From positions 1 through 64,000 of the forward strand of contig JAJEBR010000124.1 of NCBI GenBank assembly GCA_022822445.1: a DNA stretch of 64,000 bases, written 5' to 3'. The notes under the pieces are model-generated. The model saw only the letters and a program-made list of their open reading frames with translations, was not told the origin of the DNA and searched no databases. Origin of the DNA: Gemmatimonadota bacterium (lineage in GTDB: Bacteria; Gemmatimonadota; Gemmatimonadetes; Longimicrobiales; Gaopeijiaceae). Every line of letters starts with the position of its first letter. Within the stretch, counting starts at the first letter, position 1. The position numbers and the translations under genes are program-made. Of this stretch, positions 49,932 to 59,343 are shown piece by piece.

Positions 49932-50219
49932 CTAACCCCTGGCTGCCCCCGCCGCTCGCAGGAACCGCTTGCACAGTTGCGCCACCCGGGCCTGATCCTT
50001 CGTTTCGGCATCCGCCAGGATCACCCGGATGTGCGGCACCAGCCTGGGCTCGCCCCACCGGCATCCGGTGGCGATTTCCGCGCTGCGCGAGTCGCCTTCA
50101 TCCGCGCCGGTCAGGAGCGCCCACGCGCACGCCTCATCATAGTAGGCGGTTCCGGGCTCCGGCAGACGATAGTCCGGAGGCAACTCCTCCCGGTCTTCCC
50201 TTGTGAATGCTCTCGACAT
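49932..50219 (-). CDS. Small conserved protein with GreB-like N-terminal tag
   Basis: A 95-residue protein starting MSRAFTREDREE, a motif seen at the N-terminus of some GreA/GreB-type transcription factors. The helical coiled coil and C-terminal domain of those factors are absent. The rest (YYDEACAWALLTGADEGDS, ATGCRWGEPRLVPHIRVIL) looks like a compact helical domain. Function unknown. An ATG 36 nt upstream is also possible. Confidence 0.6.
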   Translation of the reverse strand: MSRAFTREDREELPPDYRLPEPGTAYYDEACAWALLTGADEGDSRSAEIATGCRWGEPRLVPHIRVILADAETKDQARVAQLCKRFLRAAGAARG

Positions 50220-50270
50220 GCGACACAATCTGCGGCGCTGACCTGCCCTCGCCAACCCGTCCCCTTTCCC

Positions 50271-51305
50271 TCACACGACATTGATCATGTCGAAGATCGG
50301 CAGGTACATCGCCACGATCATGCCTCCCACCACCACGCCGAGCACGACGATCATCGCCGGCTCCACCGCGGCGATGAGCGCCTCCAGCGCGCTGTCCACC
50401 TCCTCGTCGTAGAAGTCCGCGATCCGCTCCAGCATCTCGTCGAGCCCACCGGTCTGCTCCCCGACCTCGACCATCCGCACCACCATGGGTGTGAAGGCCC
50501 CCGATTCCTCCAGCGGCCCCGCGATCGTGTTTCCGCCGGCGATGGAGGCCCGCGACTTCATGACCGCGTCGTGGATCACGCGGTTGTCCGCGGTCTTCGC
50601 GGTGACCTCCAGCCCCTCCAGGATCGAGACCCCGGAGGCCACGAGCGTACCCAGCGTACGGGTGAAGCGCGCCACGGCCGCCTTGCGCAGCAGATTGCCG
50701 AGGACGGGGATCGACAGCATGAGCCGGTCGGCCAGCAGCCGCCCGGGCGCCGTCCTGCGCACGCGGTCGAGCAGGACGATAACGGCGGCGGCGACGGCCA
50801 GCAGCACCCACCAGTAGCCCTTGAGGACTTCCGAGGCACCGATCACGAAGCGCGTCGGCAACGGCAGCGGCACCCCCGACGACGCGAACATGGTCTCGAA
50901 TGTGGGGATGACGAAGACCAGCAGAATGGCGACCGTCGGCACCGCCACTCCCAGGATCATCGCGGGGTACACCATCGCCGTGCGCATCTTGCGGCCGAGC
51001 GCACTGTTCTTCTCCAGGAATTCGGCGAGCCGGGCGAGGATCGTGTCGAGGGCGCCCGCCGCCTCCCCGGCGGACACCATGTTGACGCCCAGTTCGGAGA
51101 ACACCTTCGGGTGACGGCTCATCGCACCCGCCAGGGTATCGCCCGACTCCAGGTCGTGGATCAGGCTGCGGATCACCTTGCGAAACCCCTTGTCGGTCTG
51201 GCGCGCCAGGATACTCAGGCTCTGGACCAGGGGAAGCCCCGCGCCGATCATCGTCGCGAAGAGCCGCATGAAGACCACCACCTCGCGCTGCGAAACCCTG
51301 TTCAT
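50271..51305 (-). CDS. pilC: Type IV pilus inner-membrane platform protein PilC (GspF family)
   Basis: A 344-residue membrane protein with two GspF repeats, each with a cytoplasmic helical bundle and a transmembrane hairpin (LGVNMVSAGEAAGALDTIL and MVVRMVEVGEQTGGLDEML are the paired signatures). It lacks the roughly 50 N-terminal residues found in longer PilC proteins. It connects the motor ATPases to the pilus base. Confidence 0.93.
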   Translation of the reverse strand: MNRVSQREVVVFMRLFATMIGAGLPLVQSLSILARQTDKGFRKVIRSLIHDLESGDTLAGAMSRHPKVFSELGVNMVSAGEAAGALDTILARLAEFLEKNSALGRKMRTAMVYPAMILGVAVPTVAILLVFVIPTFETMFASSGVPLPLPTRFVIGASEVLKGYWWVLLAVAAAVIVLLDRVRRTAPGRLLADRLMLSIPVLGNLLRKAAVARFTRTLGTLVASGVSILEGLEVTAKTADNRVIHDAVMKSRASIAGGNTIAGPLEESGAFTPMVVRMVEVGEQTGGLDEMLERIADFYDEEVDSALEALIAAVEPAMIVVLGVVVGGMIVAMYLPIFDMINVV

Positions 51306-51310
51306 TGCCG

Positions 51311-52438
51311 CTACCTCCCCTGCACCAGATGCTCAAGTCCCTCCGGCGCAGGCTCGCCGACGGCCCGCAGCAGCTGGACCGGATCCGAGCTCCTCCTCAG
51401 CGCCGCCTCCAGCGTCACCTCACCGTTGAGGTAGAGCCTGGCGAGGGCGTCGTTGAGGGTCTGCATCCCGTGCCTCCGCCCCGCCTGCATCAGGGAGCCG
51501 GTCTGGTGCACCTTGTCGTCGCGGATCACGGCCCGGACCGCGGCCGTGCACACCAGCACCTCGGCCGCAACCACCCTCCCCCTCCCCGCCGCGCGCGGGA
51601 TGAGGATCTGGGTCACCACGCCCTCCAGCACGGAGGCGAGCTGGCTGCGAACCTGGTGCTGGCGGTGCGACTCGAAGGAGTCGATCACCCGGTTGACCGA
51701 TTCGGCGGCGGAGTTGGTGTGCAGCGTCGACAGCACCAGGTGGCCCGTCTCCGCGATCCCGAGCGCGGCCGCCATCGTCTCGGCGTCGCGCATCTCCCCG
51801 ATCAGGATGACATCCGGATCCTGGCGCATCGCGTACTTGAGCGCGGCGGCAAAGCTGCGCGTGTCCACGCCGACCTCCCGCTGGCGCACGATGCAGCGCA
51901 GGTCCGGATGCACGAATTCGACCGGATCCTCGACGGTCAGGATGTGACCCCGCCGGCGCCGGTTGATCTGATCCACCATCGCGGCGAGGGTCGTTGACTT
52001 CCCCGAGCCGGTGGGGCCCGTCACGAGCACCAGCCCCCGCGGCCGCTCGGCCATGCGGTTGACAATCGGCGGAAGCCCAAGCTCCTCCAGCGACGCGACA
52101 CCGAGCGGAATGTGCCGCACCGACATCGCCACGCTGCCTCGCTGGCGAAAGCAGTTGCCGCGGAAACGGGCGAGGCCCTCCAGCGTAAAGGCGAAGTCCA
52201 GTTCGTCGCCGACGTCGAACCGCTCCTTCTGTTCGGGCGTCAGGAGCGACGCGACCATCCGCATCGTGTCGCCCGTGTCCAGCCTTCGCCCGCCGGTCAT
52301 GGCCACCAGGGATCCGTCGATTCGAAGCATCGCGGGCTGGCCGCTCGTGATGTGGAGATCGGAGGCACCACGGGCAACCATCTCCCGCAGGAGAGGTTCC
52401 ATTCGCGTCCCGGGCCGGTCGTTCGCGTCCATCTTCAT
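51311..52438 (-). CDS. pilT: Pilus retraction ATPase PilT
   Basis: A 375-residue secretion ATPase. PAS-like N-terminal domain (GASDLHITSGQPAMLRIDG), Walker A GPTGSGKST, Asp box, Walker B LIGEMRD, His box HLVLSTLHTN, and the PilT-type AAVRAVIRDDK (AIRNLIRE equivalent). It retracts pili. It overlaps the comEA-like gene by four bases and is 5 nt before pilC. Confidence 0.95.
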   Translation of the reverse strand: MKMDANDRPGTRMEPLLREMVARGASDLHITSGQPAMLRIDGSLVAMTGGRRLDTGDTMRMVASLLTPEQKERFDVGDELDFAFTLEGLARFRGNCFRQRGSVAMSVRHIPLGVASLEELGLPPIVNRMAERPRGLVLVTGPTGSGKSTTLAAMVDQINRRRRGHILTVEDPVEFVHPDLRCIVRQREVGVDTRSFAAALKYAMRQDPDVILIGEMRDAETMAAALGIAETGHLVLSTLHTNSAAESVNRVIDSFESHRQHQVRSQLASVLEGVVTQILIPRAAGRGRVVAAEVLVCTAAVRAVIRDDKVHQTGSLMQAGRRHGMQTLNDALARLYLNGEVTLEAALRRSSDPVQLLRAVGEPAPEGLEHLVQGR

Positions 52439-53163
52439 CTCCGCACGGTCACCAGGGGCCCGATCCGGGCGAGGGTCTTTTCGCCCACTCCCGGCACCTG
52501 CACCAGTTCGTCCACCGCCCGGAAGGGCCCTTTCTCGCTTCGGTAGGCCACAATGCGGGCGGCGATCACGGGACCGATCCCCGGAATCGCCTGAAGTTCG
52601 TCCGCCGTGGCCCGGTTGATGTCGACGAGCGCCCCACCAGCCGAACCCTGCCGCGCCGGACTACGCGGCGAAACCGACGCCTGTTCCCGGCGCACACCGT
52701 CCGCCGCCGCGACCGCCGACGTTGCCCGGCCCCGTCCCGCGCGGGCCTCCAAGCTTCGAATCGCCGCGGGATCCAATCGCAGAAACGGCCGCAGACGCTC
52801 CACCGATGCGGGGCCGATTCCCCGTACCCGCGCGAGGTCCTCCACCGTCCTGAACGGGCCGTTGTCCTCCCGGTTCTGCACGATCTGCAGCGCGCGCGCG
52901 GGCCCCACCCCCGGGAGCCGGTCCAGCTCCTCGTCCCCGGCCACGTTGGGGTCGATCGTCTCGCCGGGCTCGAAGGGCCGGCTCCGCCGCTCCTTCTCCT
53001 CCACCGCGGCGTCGCCCGCCCCCAGCAGGCTGTCCGCGATGGAGGGACGGTCACCCAGCGGCGACTGCGCCGGCGCGGGCGCGACCACCAGGAACCGGAA
53101 CACCGCCGCTCCGAGGAGCAGCGCCCCCGCCCAGGTCATGCTCTTCTTCTCTCTGTCGGTCAC
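52435..53163 (-). CDS. ComEA-like DNA-binding protein with two HhH modules
   Basis: A 242-residue protein from a GTG with GGAGG about 8 nt upstream. One transmembrane helix lies at residues 10-25. Two helix-hairpin-helix modules follow: GDEELDRLPGVGPARALQI near 75-125, and INRATADELQAIPGIGPVI near 180-240. ComEA binds incoming DNA in the periplasm during competence. Cotranscription with pilT and pilC fits a DNA-uptake pilus. Two HhH domains rather than one is unusual. Confidence 0.85.
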   Translation of the reverse strand: MTDREKKSMTWAGALLLGAAVFRFLVVAPAPAQSPLGDRPSIADSLLGAGDAAVEEKERRSRPFEPGETIDPNVAGDEELDRLPGVGPARALQIVQNREDNGPFRTVEDLARVRGIGPASVERLRPFLRLDPAAIRSLEARAGRGRATSAVAAADGVRREQASVSPRSPARQGSAGGALVDINRATADELQAIPGIGPVIAARIVAYRSEKGPFRAVDELVQVPGVGEKTLARIGPLVTVRR

Positions 53164-53252
53164 GCCCCCGCCTCCTTCCGGCTTGGCAGCACTCGAAATC
53201 CCGTGCGGGAAGAATGCAGCGAACCCGGGGGCGCCTACATGGCTGGATGGGA

Positions 53253-56200
53253 CTACCTTGGGGCGGCCCCGTTCGAGAGAAGCGAGGAAGTCAGCACAAA
53301 CTGGCCGAAGACATTGAGTTGCAGCTGCGTGGACCCCGCCTGCTGGCCCACGAAGGAACGCCGGTCCAGGTACCGGATCCGCACCCCCAACTGGAAATCG
53401 CGCACCGTGGAGTCCAGAGATAGCGAACCATCGCGCTCCAACTCGTCGATGAACGCGACGCACGGGCTGAGGCGGGAGGTCACCCGGCACCGCACCTCTT
53501 CGAGGTAGCGCAGGCTCAGCGTGATGCGCAGCGGCGCCCCCCGTTCGCGCAGGGCCCGGACGGGCGAGCGCATGGAGAGTGTGGCAGTCAACGTGTGAGA
53601 GTCGCGCCGCCTCTGCGTGTCCCCGGTCGGATCGGTGCTCTCGCCCCACCCCAGCCGGCCCCGGTAGTCGAGACCCAGTCCGCCGGCAAGCGACATTCCC
53701 AGGGTGAGGGGCACCGCATGGTCTTCGCGGAAGCGGTTCTGCTGGGCGCCTGCGCCGAACTCCAGTCCGCGCGTCTCCCGGCGATACCCCGAGCCCAGCG
53801 AGAGCCGTGTGACCGCAGGGGCGAGGAACGAGGGCAGCGGCACGTCCCCCACGTTCCCGGCCAGGTCCGGCCACACCCGCTGCAGCACCTCGCGGTCGGA
53901 ACGAGTATCCAGCGACTGGTTGAGGGAGCGATCGTAGGTGGCGCGGATGATCGCAGAGCCCGGCAGGCGCACGCCGCTCCGAACCTGGACCCGGTCCCTC
54001 TCGCTCAGCGTCGAGGCGGAATCCGCACCGATCAGGAGGAAGTCGTCGCGGCGTCCCCACCCCAGTTCATACAGCGTTCCGGGCTCCACCGCATCCCGGT
54101 TGAAGCGCGAAGTGATGCCGCCCGTATAGGTGATGCGGAGCGGGTCGAAGTGCGTCCACCACGGCACCCCGCCGGGCGCGCCGCCCCGCCCCATCCGTCC
54201 CGGGTCCAGGGAGAAGGCGGCGGTGAGGTTGCGCTGTCCGTCCACGTTGCGCAGCAGCACCAGGACGGTGTCCCCCGGGGTGTGACGGGTCCCGATCAGG
54301 TCGGGGTTGCGTTCCGAATAGTAGATCGTCGTCATCTGCACGCTGGTGCTCGCCCAGTCCGAAAGGCGGGGCTGGAAGGCCAGCCGCGTCCGTACATGCC
54401 GGTCGACCTCCCAGCCCAGGTCCACGCCGGCCATCCTTCGGCGGGCATCGTCCAGCAGTTCGCGGCTCTCGGCGTCGGCGGCCAGCTCCTCCACCTCCAG
54501 CAGGTCCCGGCCGCTCAGCAGCTCCGCCTCCGCCACCACCGATTCCAGGGGACGGAAGGTCACGCCGGCAGTGGCGGTGACCGTTCGCAGCGGCGCCTCC
54601 GCCGCCGATGCGAGCGAATCCTCCGGGCTCCTGATGATCCGGTCGAAGCGGAAGGTGCTCAGCTCCCGGCCGGTGACCTCCCCGTCGATGCGGAGGTTCT
54701 CGGGGGTCCAGCGTAGGCGGGCTCCCGTGACCCGATCCTCCAGGAAGGAGGGCAGAAGGGCCCGCAGCGCGTTGCCCAACCCTCCCGGGAAGAGGGGCAG
54801 GTCCCGGCGAGGCGGCGCTACGGTGTACCCCACGAAGGCGTCGACCCCGTCCCCTTCGCTCTCGGTCGTGATCGTGCGCAGCGAAGAGCGGACCCACCCC
54901 ACCCTGGCCTGCACTCCGGACAGGACATCGTCCCACACTCCACCGTCCTCGGGAGCCGTGCGCCGCATCGAGAGGTCCACCCGCGTCCGGTCGAAACCGG
55001 GGTCGCGCAGCCCATCGAGCCGGTCGGCGCGCACGTCGCTCCGACCCAGGAAGAGGGGGGCCAGCAGGTCTCGCTCGTAGGTCACCGAAAGAGGCAGCTG
55101 CAGCCCCCAGGCGGACGGGGCAAGCCGGTCGAGCTGGACCCTGGCGCTGATATCGATGGCCTGGTCGTTCTGGTAGGTGGGGGTCCCGCCCAGCTGGCGG
55201 AAGTAGCCGCCCCGGGTGCGCAGCGTTGCCTGAGAGTGCAGGAACTCTCCCCCGCGCAGCTCCGCGTCGACGGCCGACACCAGTCCCGCTTCACGGAATC
55301 CGCGGGAGAGACGGAGTTCGTCGACCCAGAATTCCCCGGAGACGGGCCCTCCGGTCTCGTTGAGAACGCCCAGGCTCATCTCGCGCACCGAGGCCAGGTT
55401 GGGCGCGCGTCCCCTGTCCTGAAGCACCACCGAGTAGGTGGAGTCGGCCGACCAGAGGACGAGGGGCGGGTCCCCTGGCCGGGGAGGATCGCGGATGAGC
55501 CGCTCCTCGGCCTCGCGGCGCAGCATCAGCCACTCGTCAAAGTCGATGACGACCTCGGGCAACCAGTCCCCCTCGTGCACTCTCCCGGGGGTATCCGCCA
55601 TCTCGAGGGGGGTGCGGTACATGTAGAAGTTGCGGTCGTCGGTTCCGATCCTCACGTAGAAGTAGAGAGGGACCTCCCTGCCGAAGTCGCCGCCCGCGGC
55701 CACCGCCCACAGCCTGGCCTCCCGGTAGGAGAGGAAGTCGCGGGGCCGCTGCGGGAATCGGTTGTACACCTCCACCCGGTCGCCGGCGGGGACATCCTCG
55801 AAGCGCACGGACAGGGACCGCTCGTTGAACTCGATCCCCTGCCCCGCGATCGCGGCGGTGGGATCGTCGAGCTGCTCGATGACGCCGGGGGGCGATGCGT
55901 AGCCGTCGCCAGCGGTGAGTTTGGAGACCGGGCTCACCTCAACCCGCCCCGCCAGGGACGCCTCGCTCCCTCCGAGACCCGTGAGCACCCCGGTCGCGGA
56001 GCGCTTGATCCAGGTCGAACCGACGATCGACATGCGTGCGAGCACGAACGAGTCCGCGCGCCCGCCAGTCACCGTGAAGCGGAGGTGCCGCACCGCGCGC
56101 AGTTCGGCGTCGGTGATCGGACCGCCCACGTCGACCGCCGCCGGATCCCGCACCGGCACGCGATAGAGGCGGAAGTCGGTGCCGGTCTCGTTACGGTCGC

Positions 56201-59200
56201 GCACCAGGAACGGCGAGCTGCCGTCCAGGGGGATCACGAAGCGCCGGTACCGCTCCAGCGTATCGAGGTTGCCGTCCTCGTCCAGATCCTCCGAGTCCGG
56301 GCGGCCGTTGCCCCGGGTACAGTTCGCGTCGGGGTCGCCAAGCCGGTAGACGCGCGCCCGCTCCGCGAGGCAGTCCTCGTCCCAGACGCCTCGCCCGTCG
56401 GTGACCGTTCCCCACACCTCGCCCCGCCGCGGATCCGCCTCCTGGTCCAGCAGGCCCAGCCCCCAGGGCACACCCGACCCGGCCTTGCGCCCATTCACGG
56501 CTCCCGCCGCGTCGGCGAAGAATGCGTCCTCGCTCACGATCCCCAGATCCAGGACCAGGGAAAGAAAATCCCCGTCCCGCACGTAGAACTCCATGAAGTC
56601 GCTCTTGGTCAGGTCCGTACCCGTGGGGCTGAGTACGGTCGTGATCGACGACCAGCCCCGCTCCGCTGCCACGTCCCCGCTCTGCGGCCGGAACCGCACG
56701 AAAAGCCCCGGTTCGCGCAGCACGCTCCCCGTGGTCCGGATCTGCTGGTCGATCTCGGTGTTGGGGTTGAAGCCCTGGAAGACGCCGAGGCTGTCGCCGC
56801 CGACATCCTCCCGGATCCAGGTGTGCTGCCAGGTCATCGCCGCCAGGTTGTCGGCCGAAAGCAGCGGGGGAAGCGTGCCCTCGGCGCCATCGTGGAACGC
56901 CGCGGCGCTTCCCCTCCGCCACTCCTGGCTCCGGAGTGACAGCAATCGCGCGTTCAGTCCGTCGTAGTCGTCGATATAGACATCGCCCTGGGTATTCGGA
57001 TTCGGTAGTGACACCGCGGCCTCTCCGTTCAGGCGAACGCTCGATTCGCCACCGACATCCAGCCCGGGAACGGCGTCCAGCATGCGCGTGAGCAGCGGCG
57101 CCCCCAGGTTCAGGTTGGCGTTGACGCCGCCCAGAGCGACCGCCCCCGCCTCGACGCCAAGCTGGGGGCGCCGGACCAGCGCGTGATCCGTCTGGTAGAG
57201 TCCGACAAGGTTGAAGGCCCCGTAATCGCCCATGTCGTAACCCGCGTTCACGCCGAAGACCGAGGACGGCGCGACCGGAAAGAAGCTGCGCTGCTCCCAA
57301 GACACATCCAGGAACCGTCCCGGGTTGGCCGCCAACAGCGCCTCCGGGTTCAGAAGCGTCAGCAGTCCGGCATCGTAGTCGATCGTGTAGTCCACCCCGC
57401 GCAGCAGCGCCCGGTCGGAGAGCGTGACCCGTTCCGTGCCCTCGCGGATCCCCACCGCCTCGAGCGCGAACGACGACACCGTCCCCTCCCCCTGCACCTG
57501 GTACGACAGGTTGAGCCGGAAGACGCCCCCGTTCTCCCGCTCGAAGGGATCGGGATCCCGGTAGATGCGTTCGTTCCGGTTCGCGCCCAGGATCCGCCGC
57601 GCCTCCATCGTGTCGACCGGCACGCTCCGCAACGGGGCCGGGGACGCGAAGGGCTCCAGCGTCGGGAACACGATGAATGTCCCCCGGACCGGCGGCTGGT
57701 CCTCGAAGGAATCGAGCGCGGGCCGATAGATCTGGGACTCGTCGATGCGTTCCGACGGGGACTCCTCATCCAGCCCGAAGAGACGCAGATAGGTAAGGTC
57801 GTCTCCGTTCGGGCGCCTCGCGAAGGTGCGCCCCGCGCTCTCCTCGCCCAGCGAGATCGAGAGTTCGACGGATCCCGGATCGACGTCCCCCGCCGACGTG
57901 ACCCGGTACACCTGGTGCATCTCCGTCGGCCAGGTCGGGCGGCCGGGCTGGTGCTGGGCGGACGTCGCCTTGAGCATTCTCAGGCGCGGCCTTCCGCCCG
58001 CCCGGTAGATCCTCTCCGGATTGTAGGTCCCGACGGTGTCGCCGGCCTCGGTCAGGTAGGTCACCCCGAGGATCTCGTCCGGCCCGAGGGGCACGCGCAG
58101 AGCGACCCACAGGCCGCTCGGGTGGACGACGTAGTCCTGGCCGGGCCGCAGATACTGGAACCAGGCCGATTCGATCACGGTGTCGGGGCCCGCGCCCGCG
58201 ACGGCGTCGGCCTGGATGTACCCTTCGACCTGCTGCCTCGCGTACAGGTCGATCGCGGAACGGTACAGCTGGATCGGATCCGCCCCGGGGGTGGCCGTCG
58301 GCGGCGCGTCGGCCCGGGAGAGCGAGAGCACGTCGATGTGCGGGTATCCCCGAAAGTCGGCGGGATCGAAGAGGAAGAAGAACTGGCCCTCCAGGTAGTC
58401 CGCATCGTCCAGGACGAGCGTGTCGCTCCGCGAGTACCCTCTCCCGGAACTCTCCAGCCGAAACCTCCGGGAGGTCACCTCGCCGGCCTGCTGTGCCCAC
58501 ACGGAGCGGACGTCCACCGGACCCGCCCGCAGCGTCGCCTGGAAGCCGAAGTTGCCCGCGGGCACGGCTTCGCGCAGGAACCGGGACGACGGCAGATCGA
58601 ACCGCACGTCCCCCACCTCAAAGCGCTGGAAGACCTCGCCGGGGAGCCCCTGATAGTGGATGTTGAGCCGGTTCGCTCCCTGGAACTCGCGGGCCTGGTC
58701 GTAGTCCACGTCGACCACGATGCGGTCGGTGATGGTCCCGTCCGCGGTGGCCGCGAAGCGGATGTCCGGGGTGATCCGGGGCAGCAGCGACACCTCGCAG
58801 GTGATCTGCACGGTCTCGTCACAGGGCCGAAACGCGGTCCAGTCCCCGCCGATCTCGCCGGTGCCTCGCAGGGAGAAGCCCAGATCCGCGAATTCGTTGA
58901 CGAAGCGTCCGGGGGCCGCCCCCTCCCGAGCCCCCGGCGACCGAGCTCGCGGGTCGGGAATGTCGAGGAACCCGAACGGAAGTCCCAGGGCGCCGAAGCG
59001 CAGCGCTCCGTCCGCCGTCCAACCCGGGCCCGGCCGGGACTCCGGGGGAAAGCCCGCCAACGGGGAGATGAAACGGGTCACCGGGATGCGGGCCCGCCCG
59101 AGGCGCAGGAACAGCACCGGCCGCGGCGGCGGTGAGAGCAGCGAGGAGGCATCCTCCCGAAGCCCCGGCATGATCCACAGGACGGTGTCCCGGCGCGGAG

Positions 59201-59279
59201 GCGTCTGCTGCGCGCCCGCACTCCCACCCGCCGCGTGGACCAGCAACGCGGCGGTCGCCGTGGCCAGTGTATATTTCAT
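53253..59279 (-). CDS. sprA: SprA/Sov-type giant outer-membrane protein (type 9 secretion translocon family)
   Basis: About 2008 residues with a signal peptide (MKYTLATATAALLVHAAGGS). The N-terminal region has AREFQGANRLNIHYQGLPGE, FEVGDVRFDLPSSRFLREA and AGNFGFQATLRAGPVDV, all close to SprA as I remember it from Bacteroidota. The rest is a long run of beta strands (EGQFFFLFDP, FEDQPPVRGTFIVFPTLE) ending in barrel-like sequence (LNVFGQFVLTSSLL). In Flavobacterium SprA is the translocon of the type 9 secretion system. No other por/gld genes are nearby. It starts 65 nt from the divergent lptF. Confidence 0.85.
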   Translation of the reverse strand: MKYTLATATAALLVHAAGGSAGAQQTPPRRDTVLWIMPGLREDASSLLSPPPRPVLFLRLGRARIPVTRFISPLAGFPPESRPGPGWTADGALRFGALGLPFGFLDIPDPRARSPGAREGAAPGRFVNEFADLGFSLRGTGEIGGDWTAFRPCDETVQITCEVSLLPRITPDIRFAATADGTITDRIVVDVDYDQAREFQGANRLNIHYQGLPGEVFQRFEVGDVRFDLPSSRFLREAVPAGNFGFQATLRAGPVDVRSVWAQQAGEVTSRRFRLESSGRGYSRSDTLVLDDADYLEGQFFFLFDPADFRGYPHIDVLSLSRADAPPTATPGADPIQLYRSAIDLYARQQVEGYIQADAVAGAGPDTVIESAWFQYLRPGQDYVVHPSGLWVALRVPLGPDEILGVTYLTEAGDTVGTYNPERIYRAGGRPRLRMLKATSAQHQPGRPTWPTEMHQVYRVTSAGDVDPGSVELSISLGEESAGRTFARRPNGDDLTYLRLFGLDEESPSERIDESQIYRPALDSFEDQPPVRGTFIVFPTLEPFASPAPLRSVPVDTMEARRILGANRNERIYRDPDPFERENGGVFRLNLSYQVQGEGTVSSFALEAVGIREGTERVTLSDRALLRGVDYTIDYDAGLLTLLNPEALLAANPGRFLDVSWEQRSFFPVAPSSVFGVNAGYDMGDYGAFNLVGLYQTDHALVRRPQLGVEAGAVALGGVNANLNLGAPLLTRMLDAVPGLDVGGESSVRLNGEAAVSLPNPNTQGDVYIDDYDGLNARLLSLRSQEWRRGSAAAFHDGAEGTLPPLLSADNLAAMTWQHTWIREDVGGDSLGVFQGFNPNTEIDQQIRTTGSVLREPGLFVRFRPQSGDVAAERGWSSITTVLSPTGTDLTKSDFMEFYVRDGDFLSLVLDLGIVSEDAFFADAAGAVNGRKAGSGVPWGLGLLDQEADPRRGEVWGTVTDGRGVWDEDCLAERARVYRLGDPDANCTRGNGRPDSEDLDEDGNLDTLERYRRFVIPLDGSSPFLVRDRNETGTDFRLYRVPVRDPAAVDVGGPITDAELRAVRHLRFTVTGGRADSFVLARMSIVGSTWIKRSATGVLTGLGGSEASLAGRVEVSPVSKLTAGDGYASPPGVIEQLDDPTAAIAGQGIEFNERSLSVRFEDVPAGDRVEVYNRFPQRPRDFLSYREARLWAVAAGGDFGREVPLYFYVRIGTDDRNFYMYRTPLEMADTPGRVHEGDWLPEVVIDFDEWLMLRREAEERLIRDPPRPGDPPLVLWSADSTYSVVLQDRGRAPNLASVREMSLGVLNETGGPVSGEFWVDELRLSRGFREAGLVSAVDAELRGGEFLHSQATLRTRGGYFRQLGGTPTYQNDQAIDISARVQLDRLAPSAWGLQLPLSVTYERDLLAPLFLGRSDVRADRLDGLRDPGFDRTRVDLSMRRTAPEDGGVWDDVLSGVQARVGWVRSSLRTITTESEGDGVDAFVGYTVAPPRRDLPLFPGGLGNALRALLPSFLEDRVTGARLRWTPENLRIDGEVTGRELSTFRFDRIIRSPEDSLASAAEAPLRTVTATAGVTFRPLESVVAEAELLSGRDLLEVEELAADAESRELLDDARRRMAGVDLGWEVDRHVRTRLAFQPRLSDWASTSVQMTTIYYSERNPDLIGTRHTPGDTVLVLLRNVDGQRNLTAAFSLDPGRMGRGGAPGGVPWWTHFDPLRITYTGGITSRFNRDAVEPGTLYELGWGRRDDFLLIGADSASTLSERDRVQVRSGVRLPGSAIIRATYDRSLNQSLDTRSDREVLQRVWPDLAGNVGDVPLPSFLAPAVTRLSLGSGYRRETRGLEFGAGAQQNRFREDHAVPLTLGMSLAGGLGLDYRGRLGWGESTDPTGDTQRRRDSHTLTATLSMRSPVRALRERGAPLRITLSLRYLEEVRCRVTSRLSPCVAFIDELERDGSLSLDSTVRDFQLGVRIRYLDRRSFVGQQAGSTQLQLNVFGQFVLTSSLLSNGAAPR

Positions 59280-59343
59280 GATCAGGAACCGGTCCCCAGG
59301 GGCAACCCCGCGAGGCGGCTGCGCAATCCATGGAATACCCATC

